Assembly (NCBI GenBank): GCA_019421725.1
Contig: JAHZES010000004.1
Span: forward strand, 1-25,387
Source of the DNA: Clostridiales bacterium
Lineage (GTDB): Bacteria; Bacillota; Clostridia; Oscillospirales; Acutalibacteraceae
Reading direction: 5' to 3'
DNA length: 25,387 nt
Each line of letters begins with the position of its first letter. The stretch's first letter is position 1. A program made the translations under genes and the position numbers. The notes under the pieces were generated by a model, which was not told where the DNA came from, ran no database searches, and saw only the letters and a program-made list of their open reading frames with translations. This document shows positions 1 through 6,867 of this stretch, in pieces.

Positions 1-74
1 ACCGGTTGCTCCGAACTGCCGTTGAATAATTCCTTCAGGCTGCAAAAAGGCTCCTTTTCTGTTTGAAAATCCAT
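1..74 (-). CDS. Unrecognised protein, N-terminal fragment cut by window edge
   Basis: An ATG at 74-72 on the minus strand opens a frame that stays open to the window edge (24 codons visible, beginning MDFQTEKEPFCSLKELFNG). A good ribosome binding site, AAAAGGAG, lies about 9 bases upstream (rev-comp of 84-91). The visible residues are acidic and soluble and show no signal peptide or membrane segment. I do not recognise the family. The gene is divergent from the response regulator starting at 285, with about 210 bases between them. It is real by start context only; the product is unknown. Confidence 0.5.
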   Translation of the reverse strand, partial: MDFQTEKEPFCSLKELFNGSSEQP

Positions 75-185
75 ACGGGCACTCTCCTTTTCCGGTTTCT
101 GTTTATTCTTATGCGCCGCATTACAACGATATTCCGTTCCGTTAATTTTTTGTCTGTGTGCGCCAGAGCGTGCTTCGGCAATAAC

Positions 186-204
186 TGTACTTTCATTGTA
201 CTTT
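186..204 (+). repeat. Two TGTACTTT direct repeats, 11-bp period, at the regulator promoter
   Basis: TGTACTTT occurs at 186-193 and again at 197-204, so the repeat period is 11 bp, one DNA helical turn. The second copy overlaps the proposed -35 box at 203-208. OmpR/PhoB-family regulators bind as head-to-tail dimers to direct repeats with 10-11 bp spacing. The site is therefore a candidate autoregulatory operator for the adjacent gene (inference). Confidence 0.45.
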
Positions 205-231
205 GCAAACTACCCGGTTCTGTGTTATACT
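203..231 (+). promoter_or_regulatory. Sigma-A-type promoter for the response regulator
   Basis: TTGCAA at 203-208 and TATACT at 226-231 are separated by 17 bp, close to the vegetative consensus. The -10 ends about 54 bases upstream of the TTG start at 285. The direct repeat at 186-204 overlaps the -35. No other promoter is obvious in 75-284. Confidence 0.6.
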
Positions 232-284
232 GAAAGCGTTTTAGTCCCCCGTTATGGGAGAAATATTTAAAGAGGGGTGCAACC

Positions 285-953
285 TTGTATCGAATTTTGA
301 TTGTAGAGGACGATCAGACCATTGCACAGGCGCTGCAGAAGCATTTGGAGGCTTGGGGACATTGCGCGCGATGTGTACAGGATTTTCATAACGTAGTGGC
401 TGAATTCACTGATTTTGACCCCCAACTGATGCTGCTTGATATCACTTTGCCGTTTTTTAACGGTTTTCATTGGTGCGAAGAAATTCGAAAATTTTCCAAA
501 ATACCCATCATGTTTCTTTCTTCCGCATCCGATAACATGAACATTATTATGGCCATTACACAAGGCGGCGACGACTTTATTGCAAAACCATTCGATTTAA
601 CGGTTCTTGCCGCAAAGGTTCAGGCGCTGCTCCGCAGAAGTTATGATTTTTCCGGTCAAAGCAATCTGATGCATTGCCGAGATGCAATTTTAAATCTAAG
701 CGAAGCAACTTTGCTGCACGGAGAAGAAAAAATCGAATTGACGCGAAATGAGCTGAAAATTCTACAGGTGTTGTTTGAAAACAGCGGGCACGTTGTTTCC
801 CGGGAAACGATGATGACCACTCTTTGGGAAACCGATTGTTTTGTTGATGACAATACGTTAACGGTCAATATCGCACGCTTAAGACGAAAGCTGAATGATA
901 TCGGCCTGAAGGAACTGATCGCAACAAAAAAAGGTATCGGCTACCAGGTTTAA
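285..953 (+). CDS. OmpR/PhoB-family response regulator, BceR/GraR-like, orphan
   Basis: A two-component response regulator that should bind DNA once phosphorylated. The receiver domain covers residues 1 to about 115, with acidic pair E8-D9-D10, phospho-acceptor D52 (in LLDITLP), the switch Ser at 79/80 and conserved K101 (AKPF). A winged-helix DNA-binding domain covers about 128-222 and includes the ELKILQVLF and SRETMMTTLW segments. The FNGFHWCEEIR and GGDDFIAKPF stretches resemble the BceR/GraR subgroup that senses cell-envelope antibiotics; this subgroup call is from memory, not alignment. The start is TTG at 285, preceded by AGAGGGG with good spacing. It is the only plus-strand gene here and no histidine kinase or ABC transporter is adjacent, so its partner must be elsewhere or lost. 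Confidence 0.88.
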   Translation: MYRILIVEDDQTIAQALQKHLEAWGHCARCVQDFHNVVAEFTDFDPQLMLLDITLPFFNGFHWCEEIRKFSKIPIMFLSSASDNMNIIMAITQGGDDFIAKPFDLTVLAAKVQALLRRSYDFSGQSNLMHCRDAILNLSEATLLHGEEKIELTRNELKILQVLFENSGHVVSRETMMTTLWETDCFVDDNTLTVNIARLRRKLNDIGLKELIATKKGIGYQV

Positions 954-956
954 TTT

Positions 957-999
957 AAAAAAGGAAGAACCGACAAATAATTGCCGGTTCTTCCTTTTT
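957..999. terminator. Bidirectional intrinsic terminator between the regulator and spoVM
   Basis: A perfect 12-bp stem pairs 961-972 with 985-996 around a 12-base loop. It is flanked by an A-run (957-960) and a T-run (995-999), so it can end transcription on both strands: the regulator from the left and spoVM from the right. It begins four bases after the regulator stop and ends eight bases before the spoVM stop. Confidence 0.9.
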
Positions 1000-1006
1000 C
1001 CGCTGT

Positions 1007-1096
1007 TTATTCATCCTGCTCGCTTTTTTTGATTCCGAAAAGCAGGCGGAGAATGCCGTTCATCATTTTCGGGCTTTTGACCACAACAATTTTCAT
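1007..1096 (-). CDS. spoVM: Stage V sporulation protein SpoVM (29 aa)
   Basis: A 29-codon gene, translated MKIVVVKSPKMMNGILRLLF followed by GIKKSEQDE, with a GGGAGG ribosome binding site (rev-comp of 1105-1110). SpoVM is an amphipathic helix that marks the convex forespore membrane and anchors SpoIVA to start spore coat assembly. Against the B. subtilis 26-residue protein as I recall it, K2, P9, K10, G14, I15, R17 and G21 sit at the same positions, including the functionally important Pro9. Position also fits: in B. subtilis spoVM follows thiN at the end of the same gene series. It is three residues longer with an acidic tail. Confidence comes from residue pattern plus synteny; the length alone would not be convincing. 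Confidence 0.88.
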   Translation of the reverse strand: MKIVVVKSPKMMNGILRLLFGIKKSEQDE

Positions 1097-1135
1097 ATAA
1101 AAGGCCTCCCTGCAAAGTAATTTGATCAACTGCTT

Positions 1136-1303
1136 TTATTTAGCAACCAGCAAAACTCCAAAACAGCCAAATGAAATGGCAATCAGAACGGTTGCGGCGC
1201 CCGAAGACAAAACAAGCGCCGTTATCATACCTGCCGCAAAGGCAAGAGCGCATTTTCCACAGCAGCGCACCTGTTCACAGCGAAGTTTAGGGGCACAAAA
1301 CAT
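1136..1303 (-). CDS. Small Cys-rich membrane protein, unknown function
   Basis: 55 residues beginning MFCAPKLRCEQVRCCGKC. ATG at 1303 is chosen because AGAGAGGCG precedes it at good spacing; the longer reading from 1375 would run back across the terminator-like hairpin. The first 18 residues hold five cysteines (C3, C9, C14, C15, C18). The rest is hydrophobic, with segments about 19-31 and 37-53, suggesting one hairpin or one long membrane span. It lies between thiN and spoVM, 39 bases upstream of the spoVM start, so it is probably co-transcribed with spoVM and may act in sporulation (inference from position). I do not recognise the family. Confidence 0.6.
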   Translation of the reverse strand: MFCAPKLRCEQVRCCGKCALAFAAGMITALVLSSGAATVLIAISFGCFGVLLVAK

Positions 1304-1337
1304 TGTTTTCGCCTCTCTTTCTTGCAAAACAGAGCAG

Positions 1338-1366
1338 AAAAAACTCCGGTATATCATCATATACCG
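1338..1366 (-). terminator. Intrinsic terminator or attenuator after thiN
   Basis: On the minus strand a perfect palindrome CGGTATAT-GATG-ATATACCG (1347-1366) is followed by GAG and six T residues (1338-1343). It lies 15 bases past the thiN stop. It probably ends, or attenuates, the long housekeeping operon before the small membrane protein and spoVM. The stem is only 8 bp and half A/T, so readthrough is likely. Confidence 0.6.
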
Positions 1367-1381
1367 TAGAGGCAAAAAGCG

Positions 1382-2032
1382 TTACTTTTTTTCTAAAATG
1401 ATCAGCAGGATTCCATCTTCCACCGCAATCCAGGCAGAATCCGAAACAATACGGTTGCTGACACCGAGAGGAAAATCCGCCTGTAAACAGAGGGAACGCA
1501 GCGGGTAAAGCACACCCTCTCCACTGACCACCGCCTGCCGGCAGCCTATCGGGAAAAGTGACAACCCGTCTCCGCATCTGTGATTTAATACGATGCGACC
1601 CTTTCCTATCACCTGCGCGGCACAGTTACCGTCAATCAGAGTTCCTCTGGCATTATGGCTCTGCAGGTAACACAAAGCAGTAAGATTGGCATAAGTATGG
1701 TCCAATCGGCCACCGGCACAATTCAGCAATAAAAAATCGCGATATCCGCGTGCCAAAGCGATTTTGATCGCGGCCATGGTATCGGTATCGTCCTTTTCCA
1801 CCGGCAGTGTCACATGCTCCCGTTCTGCCAGTTGCTCCGTATTTTCCAGCGAATCATAATCTCCGACCGTCAAATTGGGCTGAATGCCGCTGTTCAGTGC
1901 ATAAGACAATCCTCCGTCGGCACAAATTACAAAATCTTCCGGCAAAATCAAATCTGCCTGCCATTGAGGATTCGGCGCAGCGCCAATGATAACGCAGCGC
2001 TGCACAGGAGAATTGCAATTTAAGTTTTCCAT
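1382..2032 (-). CDS. thiN: Thiamine pyrophosphokinase
   Basis: Transfers pyrophosphate from ATP to thiamine to make thiamine diphosphate, the cofactor of transketolase and pyruvate-handling enzymes. The 216-residue length matches the family. Visible family motifs are the ADGG turn (38-41), GDYDS (57-61), KDDTDT (80-85) and the signature GGRLDHTYANL (107-117). The start ATG at 2032 lies inside the end of rsgA (13-base overlap), preceded by GAAGGA, so the two are translationally coupled. In B. subtilis rpe separates rsgA and thiN; here it is absent. A terminator-like hairpin follows the gene. Confidence 0.95.
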   Translation of the reverse strand: MENLNCNSPVQRCVIIGAAPNPQWQADLILPEDFVICADGGLSYALNSGIQPNLTVGDYDSLENTEQLAEREHVTLPVEKDDTDTMAAIKIALARGYRDFLLLNCAGGRLDHTYANLTALCYLQSHNARGTLIDGNCAAQVIGKGRIVLNHRCGDGLSLFPIGCRQAVVSGEGVLYPLRSLCLQADFPLGVSNRIVSDSAWIAVEDGILLIILEKK

Positions 2033-2901
2033 TCCTTAACATCCTTCACTTCTTCATAAAGAGCACAGTAACTCTGGTGGCGCGAAGCAGCAATTTCGCC
2101 GCGTTGAACCGCATTCAGCACCGAACATCCGTGTTCACGGCGATGTGTGCAGGAAGCAAATTTGCATTGCGTCAAATACGGAGCAAATTCACGAAAGCAA
2201 AATTCCAGATTTTCTTTTTTTATCTTTTCGCAGCGGTCGATATCAAGAGAAGAAAAACCCGGCGTATCTGCCACAAATCCTCCGCCCGGCACAGCAAAGA
2301 GCTCCACCTGGCGCGTAGTATGCCGTCCTCGCCCCAATTTTTTACTAATATCTCCAGTCTCTTGCTGTAGCATCGGCAGCAGCCGGTTCAGCAAAGTTGA
2401 TTTCCCGACGCCGGAATTACCGGTAAAGGCACTTTGGCAGCCCTGCAAAAGATTCAGCAGCTCGGCTGTTCCAGGGCTTTCCGGTGAAACCGAGAGAACA
2501 CGAATTCCGGCATTGCGATAAATCTGTTCTGCGTCTTTCACGGCCCGCAAATCGGTCTTTGTAAAAACGACTACAGGCTCAATTCCTTTATCCTCCGCAA
2601 TCGCAACCATTTTATCGATAAGGAACAGGTTTAAATTGGGTTCCACAGAAGACGCAACAATAAACAATCTGTCAAGATTTGCCACTGGCGGGCGGATCAG
2701 ACTGTTTTTTCGTTCCAAAATGGACTCTATCATACCCTGTTCCGGAACATCTCCGGTTGAAACCAGAACACGGTCTCCAACTAAAGGCGTTTTCTTTTCT
2801 TTCCGAAAAATCCCCCGGGCCTTGCATTCAAGTACCATATCTTCGGAAAGAACATAATAAAACCCGCCGATTCCTTTTAAGATAACTCCTGAACTCTGCA
2901 T
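2020..2901 (-). CDS. rsgA: Ribosome small-subunit-dependent GTPase A
   Basis: A circularly permuted GTPase that binds the 30S subunit late in maturation. An OB-fold covers about 1-65. The GTPase motifs appear in permuted order: G4 TKTD (114-117), G1 GNSGVGKST (161-169), G2 RGRHTT (191-196) and G3 DTPGF (212-216). The C-terminal zinc knuckle has C246, C251, H253 and C259. Length 293 is normal. The start ATG at 2901 follows AAAAGGAG. The gene is directly downstream of prkC, as in B. subtilis, where the RsgA homologue CpgA is a known PrkC substrate. A hairpin at 2925-2958 sits between the two genes. Confidence 0.96.
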   Translation of the reverse strand: MQSSGVILKGIGGFYYVLSEDMVLECKARGIFRKEKKTPLVGDRVLVSTGDVPEQGMIESILERKNSLIRPPVANLDRLFIVASSVEPNLNLFLIDKMVAIAEDKGIEPVVVFTKTDLRAVKDAEQIYRNAGIRVLSVSPESPGTAELLNLLQGCQSAFTGNSGVGKSTLLNRLLPMLQQETGDISKKLGRGRHTTRQVELFAVPGGGFVADTPGFSSLDIDRCEKIKKENLEFCFREFAPYLTQCKFASCTHRREHGCSVLNAVQRGEIAASRHQSYCALYEEVKDVKEWKT

Positions 2902-2924
2902 GAATAGCTCCTTTTAAAACGGAA

Positions 2925-2958
2925 AGGCTGCAGCAAAGCACATTCTCTGCCGCAGCCT
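2925..2958 (-). other. Intercistronic hairpin between prkC and rsgA
   Basis: An 11-bp stem, AGGCTGCGGCA against TGCTGCAGCCT (one G-U pair), with a 12-base loop, lies in the 71-base gap between prkC and rsgA. On the minus strand it is followed by TTTCCGTTTT and then by the rsgA ribosome binding site. The interrupted T-tract makes it a weak terminator at most. Attenuation, 3'-end protection of the kinase mRNA or processing are all possible. Confidence 0.5.
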
Positions 2959-2972
2959 GTTTGAATGGAAAT

Positions 2973-4994
2973 TTAGTCGCTGCTTTCGCTTTCTTCCTCT
3001 GAGTTTTCCGGCGGCGACGATGACGAAACATCCTCAACATAACCGTAGTCACGGACAAGAGATGCTGTTTTTTCCTGGAAATTGACCATCCATTGCTGAT
3101 AGTCCTTTCCGTTCAGTCGCACCATTACGGTCACCTCGGTATCTGTACCGGTCAGCGAAATGGACGTGGAGCCCGTCAGCGACGGATCAAGGTTTTTATC
3201 CTGCGACTGAACCTGTTCCCCATTTGCCCACACAGTCAACGCCAAAGAAGTGCTGGCAGTCTTTTTCGGCAATGTGACATTGAACGTCACCGTATTTTCC
3301 ACCGGAGCCGGAGGATTACCGCTGCTGATCGTCAATTCAATAGAGTCTCCTTCATTTACGGAAACTCCGTAAGCGGGATCCTGTCCAATGACTTCGTTCT
3401 TCGGGCGCTCGCTATCCACAACCTTGGGCGTAGAAACCTTAAGATTATTTTTCAAAATTTCATTCTTCGCATCTTCAAACGATTTTCCAAGGTAGTTGCC
3501 GACCACTACGGTTTTTTCTTCGGCACCCTTACTCACAAACAACGTGATTTTTGTGTTGGCCGTCACCATAGAACCTCCGGCCGGCGAAATTTCCACAACA
3601 TAGCCGGAAGCCGTATCGTCGCTGAACACCTGAACAATGGAGCTGCCAAGATTTTGCTCAGTCAAAAGCGCCGTCGCCTCCGATACCTGCATTCCAATCA
3701 GGGTCTCCGGTACCTGAACCTGTTCTCCGCTGTGATTGACATACAGCGTAACATCCGAACCCTTTTTCACCTTCTTCACATTACCTGTCGGTTCCTGCTT
3801 CATAATCTGGTCGATTTCTGCATTTTCATAGACATCATACTTGACAATAAAATTGAAGCTGTCTTGATACTGTTCCTGAACGTCCGGCAACATCTGCCCG
3901 ATAAAATTGGGCAAAAAAATCTCTTCGCTTTCATTCTGTGTCGGCAGGTTTCTGAAAAACAAAAACACACCAAAAACAATGGCGAAAAGCAAAAGCGCCG
4001 AGGTTACACCGGTAATGATCGGAATTGCGGTTGCCTTTTTACGCTGCTCAATCAAATCAACCGCGCCTTCTGTTTCCTCAGAAGCTTTTCCCCTTACTTT
4101 TTCGATCGCGTCAATATACTTCGTTGGCTTCTCGTCGATAAAGTACTGATACTGAAAACGGATGCTGGGATCCTGCCGGAAAGCGTTAATATCACGAATC
4201 ATTTCGGCAGCGGATCCATAGCGCTGCTCCGGATCCTTCTTCATCGCCTTCAGAGTAATCTCCTCCAGCCCCTCCGGAATCTCCGGATTGATGGAACGCG
4301 GCGGTTTTGCTTCCGACTGCATCTGCATAATAGCCACCGAAACCGCATTTTCAGCCTCAAACGGCAATTTTCCGGTCAGCATTTCATACAGCATGACGCC
4401 GACAGAATAAACATCCGACTTTTCGTCGGTAACAGCGCCGCGAGCCTGCTCCGGCGCAATATAATGAACCGAACCGATGGCTTTGTCGGTCATGGTTCTG
4501 GAATCACTGCGCGAAAATCTTGCGATCCCAAAATCGGTAACCTTAATCGTTCCATCCTTCAGCAGCATAATGTTCTGCGGCTTAATATCTCTGTGAATAA
4601 TTCCTTTTTCATGTGCGTGCTGCAGTGCGTATAAAATCTGCAGCGTAAAATGAACGGCTTCTTTCCAACGAATTACATGCTGCTGACTAATGTATTCCTT
4701 CAGCGTAATTCCGTCAATGTATTCCATAACGATATACTGCAGGCGATCCCCAAAGCTGACGTCATATACCTTAACGATGTTTGGATGCGAAAGCATTGCA
4801 ATAGCGCGCGATTCATTGCGGAAACGGCGCAAAAACTCCTGATTGCCAAGATATTCATCGCGCAGGATCTTAATACTGACTACACGGTCTTCCACACGGT
4901 CGTATGCCTTATAGACGATTGCCATGCCGCCGACACCGATGACTTCACGAATATCATAGCGGTCGTCCAGTCGTTTTCCAACATACCTATCCAT
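2973..4994 (-). CDS. prkC: PASTA-domain Ser/Thr protein kinase
   Basis: A membrane kinase that senses peptidoglycan or muropeptides through extracellular PASTA repeats and phosphorylates cytoplasmic Ser/Thr targets. The Hanks-type kinase domain covers about 13-275: glycine loop GVGGMA (20-25), ATP Lys42, HRD 134-136, DFG 154-156 and APEQ 180-183. A single membrane helix lies at about 323-347. Three PASTA repeats follow at about 358-423, 424-492 and 493-563. A roughly 110-residue extracellular tail ends in a Ser/Glu-rich stretch. I take ATG 4994 (MDRYVGKRL) because AGGAGG lies 8 bases upstream; an ATG at 5018 would add eight residues without a site. The start overlaps the end of prpC by 8 bases, the usual kinase-phosphatase coupling. 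Confidence 0.96.
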   Translation of the reverse strand: MDRYVGKRLDDRYDIREVIGVGGMAIVYKAYDRVEDRVVSIKILRDEYLGNQEFLRRFRNESRAIAMLSHPNIVKVYDVSFGDRLQYIVMEYIDGITLKEYISQQHVIRWKEAVHFTLQILYALQHAHEKGIIHRDIKPQNIMLLKDGTIKVTDFGIARFSRSDSRTMTDKAIGSVHYIAPEQARGAVTDEKSDVYSVGVMLYEMLTGKLPFEAENAVSVAIMQMQSEAKPPRSINPEIPEGLEEITLKAMKKDPEQRYGSAAEMIRDINAFRQDPSIRFQYQYFIDEKPTKYIDAIEKVRGKASEETEGAVDLIEQRKKATAIPIITGVTSALLLFAIVFGVFLFFRNLPTQNESEEIFLPNFIGQMLPDVQEQYQDSFNFIVKYDVYENAEIDQIMKQEPTGNVKKVKKGSDVTLYVNHSGEQVQVPETLIGMQVSEATALLTEQNLGSSIVQVFSDDTASGYVVEISPAGGSMVTANTKITLFVSKGAEEKTVVVGNYLGKSFEDAKNEILKNNLKVSTPKVVDSERPKNEVIGQDPAYGVSVNEGDSIELTISSGNPPAPVENTVTFNVTLPKKTASTSLALTVWANGEQVQSQDKNLDPSLTGSTSISLTGTDTEVTVMVRLNGKDYQQWMVNFQEKTASLVRDYGYVEDVSSSSPPENSEEESESSD

Positions 4995-5751
4995 TTTCAC
5001 TGCCTCCTGTAGGTTCATTCACCGATATCACAACCACGGTAATGTTATCGCTTCCTCCATCCTCATTTGCTAAAGCAATCAGTCCTTCTGCCAATTCATT
5101 CGGCAGAAAGCGCTTTGCCGCTGCACAGATCTGGTCGTTGCTCAGGTGGTTGGAAAGCCCATCGGAACACAGCAAAATCAAATCGCCGGACTGCAGTTGC
5201 CAGTCGGACACATCCACTTCGACCTCGCGCTGAACACCGATTGCCCGTGTAATAATATGCTTTTGCGGATGCCGCTGCGCCTGCTGTTCCGAAATCTCTC
5301 CGGAATCCACCATGGCCTGGACGATCGTATGGTCATGTGTCAGCTGCTGAACAGACCCTTCTCGCAAAAGCAGAGCGCGGCTATCGCCTACATGCACCAC
5401 AAAGAGGTGCTGCCGCTACACCAACGCCAGCACAGCCGTTGTGCCCATACCCTTTAGTCCTTCGTTTTTTCGTGATTCCTCATACACCGCAAGATTGGCG
5501 TTAAACAGGGCTGTGGTCAGCATCTGGATAGCTGATTTGTCGCTCATCTCAGAATGATAAGCTTTTTGCAGCTGATCCTGCAGAACTTTAACGCAAAGCT
5601 CGCTTGCAATGTTTCCGCCGTTTACTCCACCCATACCGTCACACACTGCCGCGCAAAGAACATTGGGCTCCGGCTCCATTGAAAACATCGCATCCTGATT
5701 GGAAGACCGAATCTTACCCGTATCGGTTTTCATGTAAACTTTCATTAACAT
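4987..5751 (-). pseudogene. prpC: PP2C-family protein phosphatase interrupted by an in-frame TAG
   Basis: Partner phosphatase of PrkC. The reading frame is complete apart from one TAG at 5418-5416 (codon 112 counting from ATG 5751). Before it are SSNQD, the metal-binding CDGMGG and GMGTT. Immediately after, in the same frame, come VGDSR, TRAIG, the metal-binding CSDGLS and GSDNITVVV. Ignoring the TAG gives about 254 residues, normal for PrpC. One base change (from TGG, CAG, AAG, GAG, TCG and so on) would explain the stop, so it is a point mutation, a sequencing error or a readthrough site, not decay. ATG 5751 is preferred over ATG 5757 because AAAGGA lies 6 bases upstream. It overlaps prkC by 8 bases. 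The natural stop is also TAG. Confidence 0.85.
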
Positions 5752-5778
5752 GCCCATTCCTTTCAGACGTCCTGGCTT

Positions 5779-6837
5779 TTAAAGTGAATTCAGACGCAAC
5801 GGACTATCTGTTTGTTCAAGACGTTTCTGCCTAAGCTGGCCGCAGGAAGCATTAATGTCCGCGCCTAATGTGCGGCGAACCGTCACAGCAATGCCTCTGC
5901 GGGACAATATATCTGAAAAACGCTCCAGTCGTTCCCGACTGCTGCGTTTGTATTGATTCTCTTTAACTTCGTTCACAGGAATCAAATTCACATGACAGAG
6001 CGTTCCACTAAGCTTTTCTGCCAATTCTCTTGCACAGGCATCACTGTCGTTCACACCGGAAATCATCGCATATTCAAAAGAGATCCTTCGCCCGGTTGCC
6101 TGTTCATACTTCCGGCAGGCTGTCAGAAGCTCCTGCATACTCCAACGGCGGGCAATCGGCATCGTCTTTTGGCGAATCCCATCATTCGGCGCATGCAGAG
6201 AAACCGAAAGCGTCAGCTGTAGTTTCTCCTGCATCAAATCATAAATACGATCCACCCCGCCACAGGTAGAAAGCGAAATGTGCCGCATGCCAATATTCAA
6301 ACCCTTTTCCGCTGAAACAAGATGCAAAAAACGCAGAACGGCATCATAATTGTCCAGCGGTTCACCCATGCCCATCAGCACAATATTGGAAATACAAATA
6401 TTCTTATCCCGTTCAATCGCCTGAATCTGTGCCAGCATTTCGGAAGCAGTCAAATTCCGCCGAAAGCCCCCCAGCCCTGTGGCACAGAAGGTGCAGCCCA
6501 TTTTACAACCGACCTGGGAAGAAATGCAGACCGAGTAGCCATGATGATAATGCATCAGAACCGATTCAATGGTTTCCCCGTCGATTAATTCGAAGAGATA
6601 TTTTGAAGTATCGTCCAACGAAGAGTCCCAACGCTGAATCTTTTTGGCGCAGCGAAGCTCGAACACTTCCTTCATCTTCTCACGCAGTTCTTTGGGAAGA
6701 TTGGTCATTTCGTCAAAGCTTTCTACACCCTTTTGCTGCAGCCATGTGACGATTTGGTCGGCACGGTAGGACGGTTCACCCAGTTGAGCGACTGCAGCGC
6801 GAACCTCTTCCTCCGTCGCAGAACGGATATCTGTCAC
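5779..6837 (-). CDS. rlmN: Dual-specificity RNA methyltransferase RlmN (23S rRNA A2503, tRNA A37)
   Basis: A radical-SAM enzyme that adds a C2 methyl to A2503 of 23S rRNA and A37 of some tRNAs, supporting translational fidelity. With the GTG start the protein has 352 residues. The [4Fe-4S] motif is C111-x3-C115-x2-C118 (CKMGCTFC). The methyl-carrying and resolving cysteines are C332 (in INASCGQLRQ) and C104 (in SVCISSQ). The GGRISFEYAMISGVND-type segment is present as RRISFEYAMISGVND. I choose GTG at 6837 because GGGAGG precedes it by 9 bases; ATG at 6864 would add nine residues with no good site. It lies 30 bases after rsmB. Confidence 0.95.
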   Translation of the reverse strand: MTDIRSATEEEVRAAVAQLGEPSYRADQIVTWLQQKGVESFDEMTNLPKELREKMKEVFELRCAKKIQRWDSSLDDTSKYLFELIDGETIESVLMHYHHGYSVCISSQVGCKMGCTFCATGLGGFRRNLTASEMLAQIQAIERDKNICISNIVLMGMGEPLDNYDAVLRFLHLVSAEKGLNIGMRHISLSTCGGVDRIYDLMQEKLQLTLSVSLHAPNDGIRQKTMPIARRWSMQELLTACRKYEQATGRRISFEYAMISGVNDSDACARELAEKLSGTLCHVNLIPVNEVKENQYKRSSRERLERFSDILSRRGIAVTVRRTLGADINASCGQLRQKRLEQTDSPLRLNSL

Positions 6838-6867
6838 CTGTGTCCACCTCCCGACTGTTCTCATTGC

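Noticed and set aside
1122..1508. 128-residue plus-strand frame across the microprotein and the end of thiN
   Set aside because: Low-complexity basic translation antisense to two supported genes, and it runs through a terminator hairpin.
3093..4634. 513-residue open frame on the plus strand opposite prkC
   Set aside because: It lies entirely antisense to a kinase with all motifs intact. Its translation is Arg/His/Leu-rich with no domain, a typical shadow of codon bias.
4987..5757. prpC as two separate genes, or TAG read as pyrrolysine
   Set aside because: Both halves are in one frame and each lacks half of the active site. TAG also serves as the natural stop of this same gene, and no pyl gene is seen here, so reassignment is unlikely.
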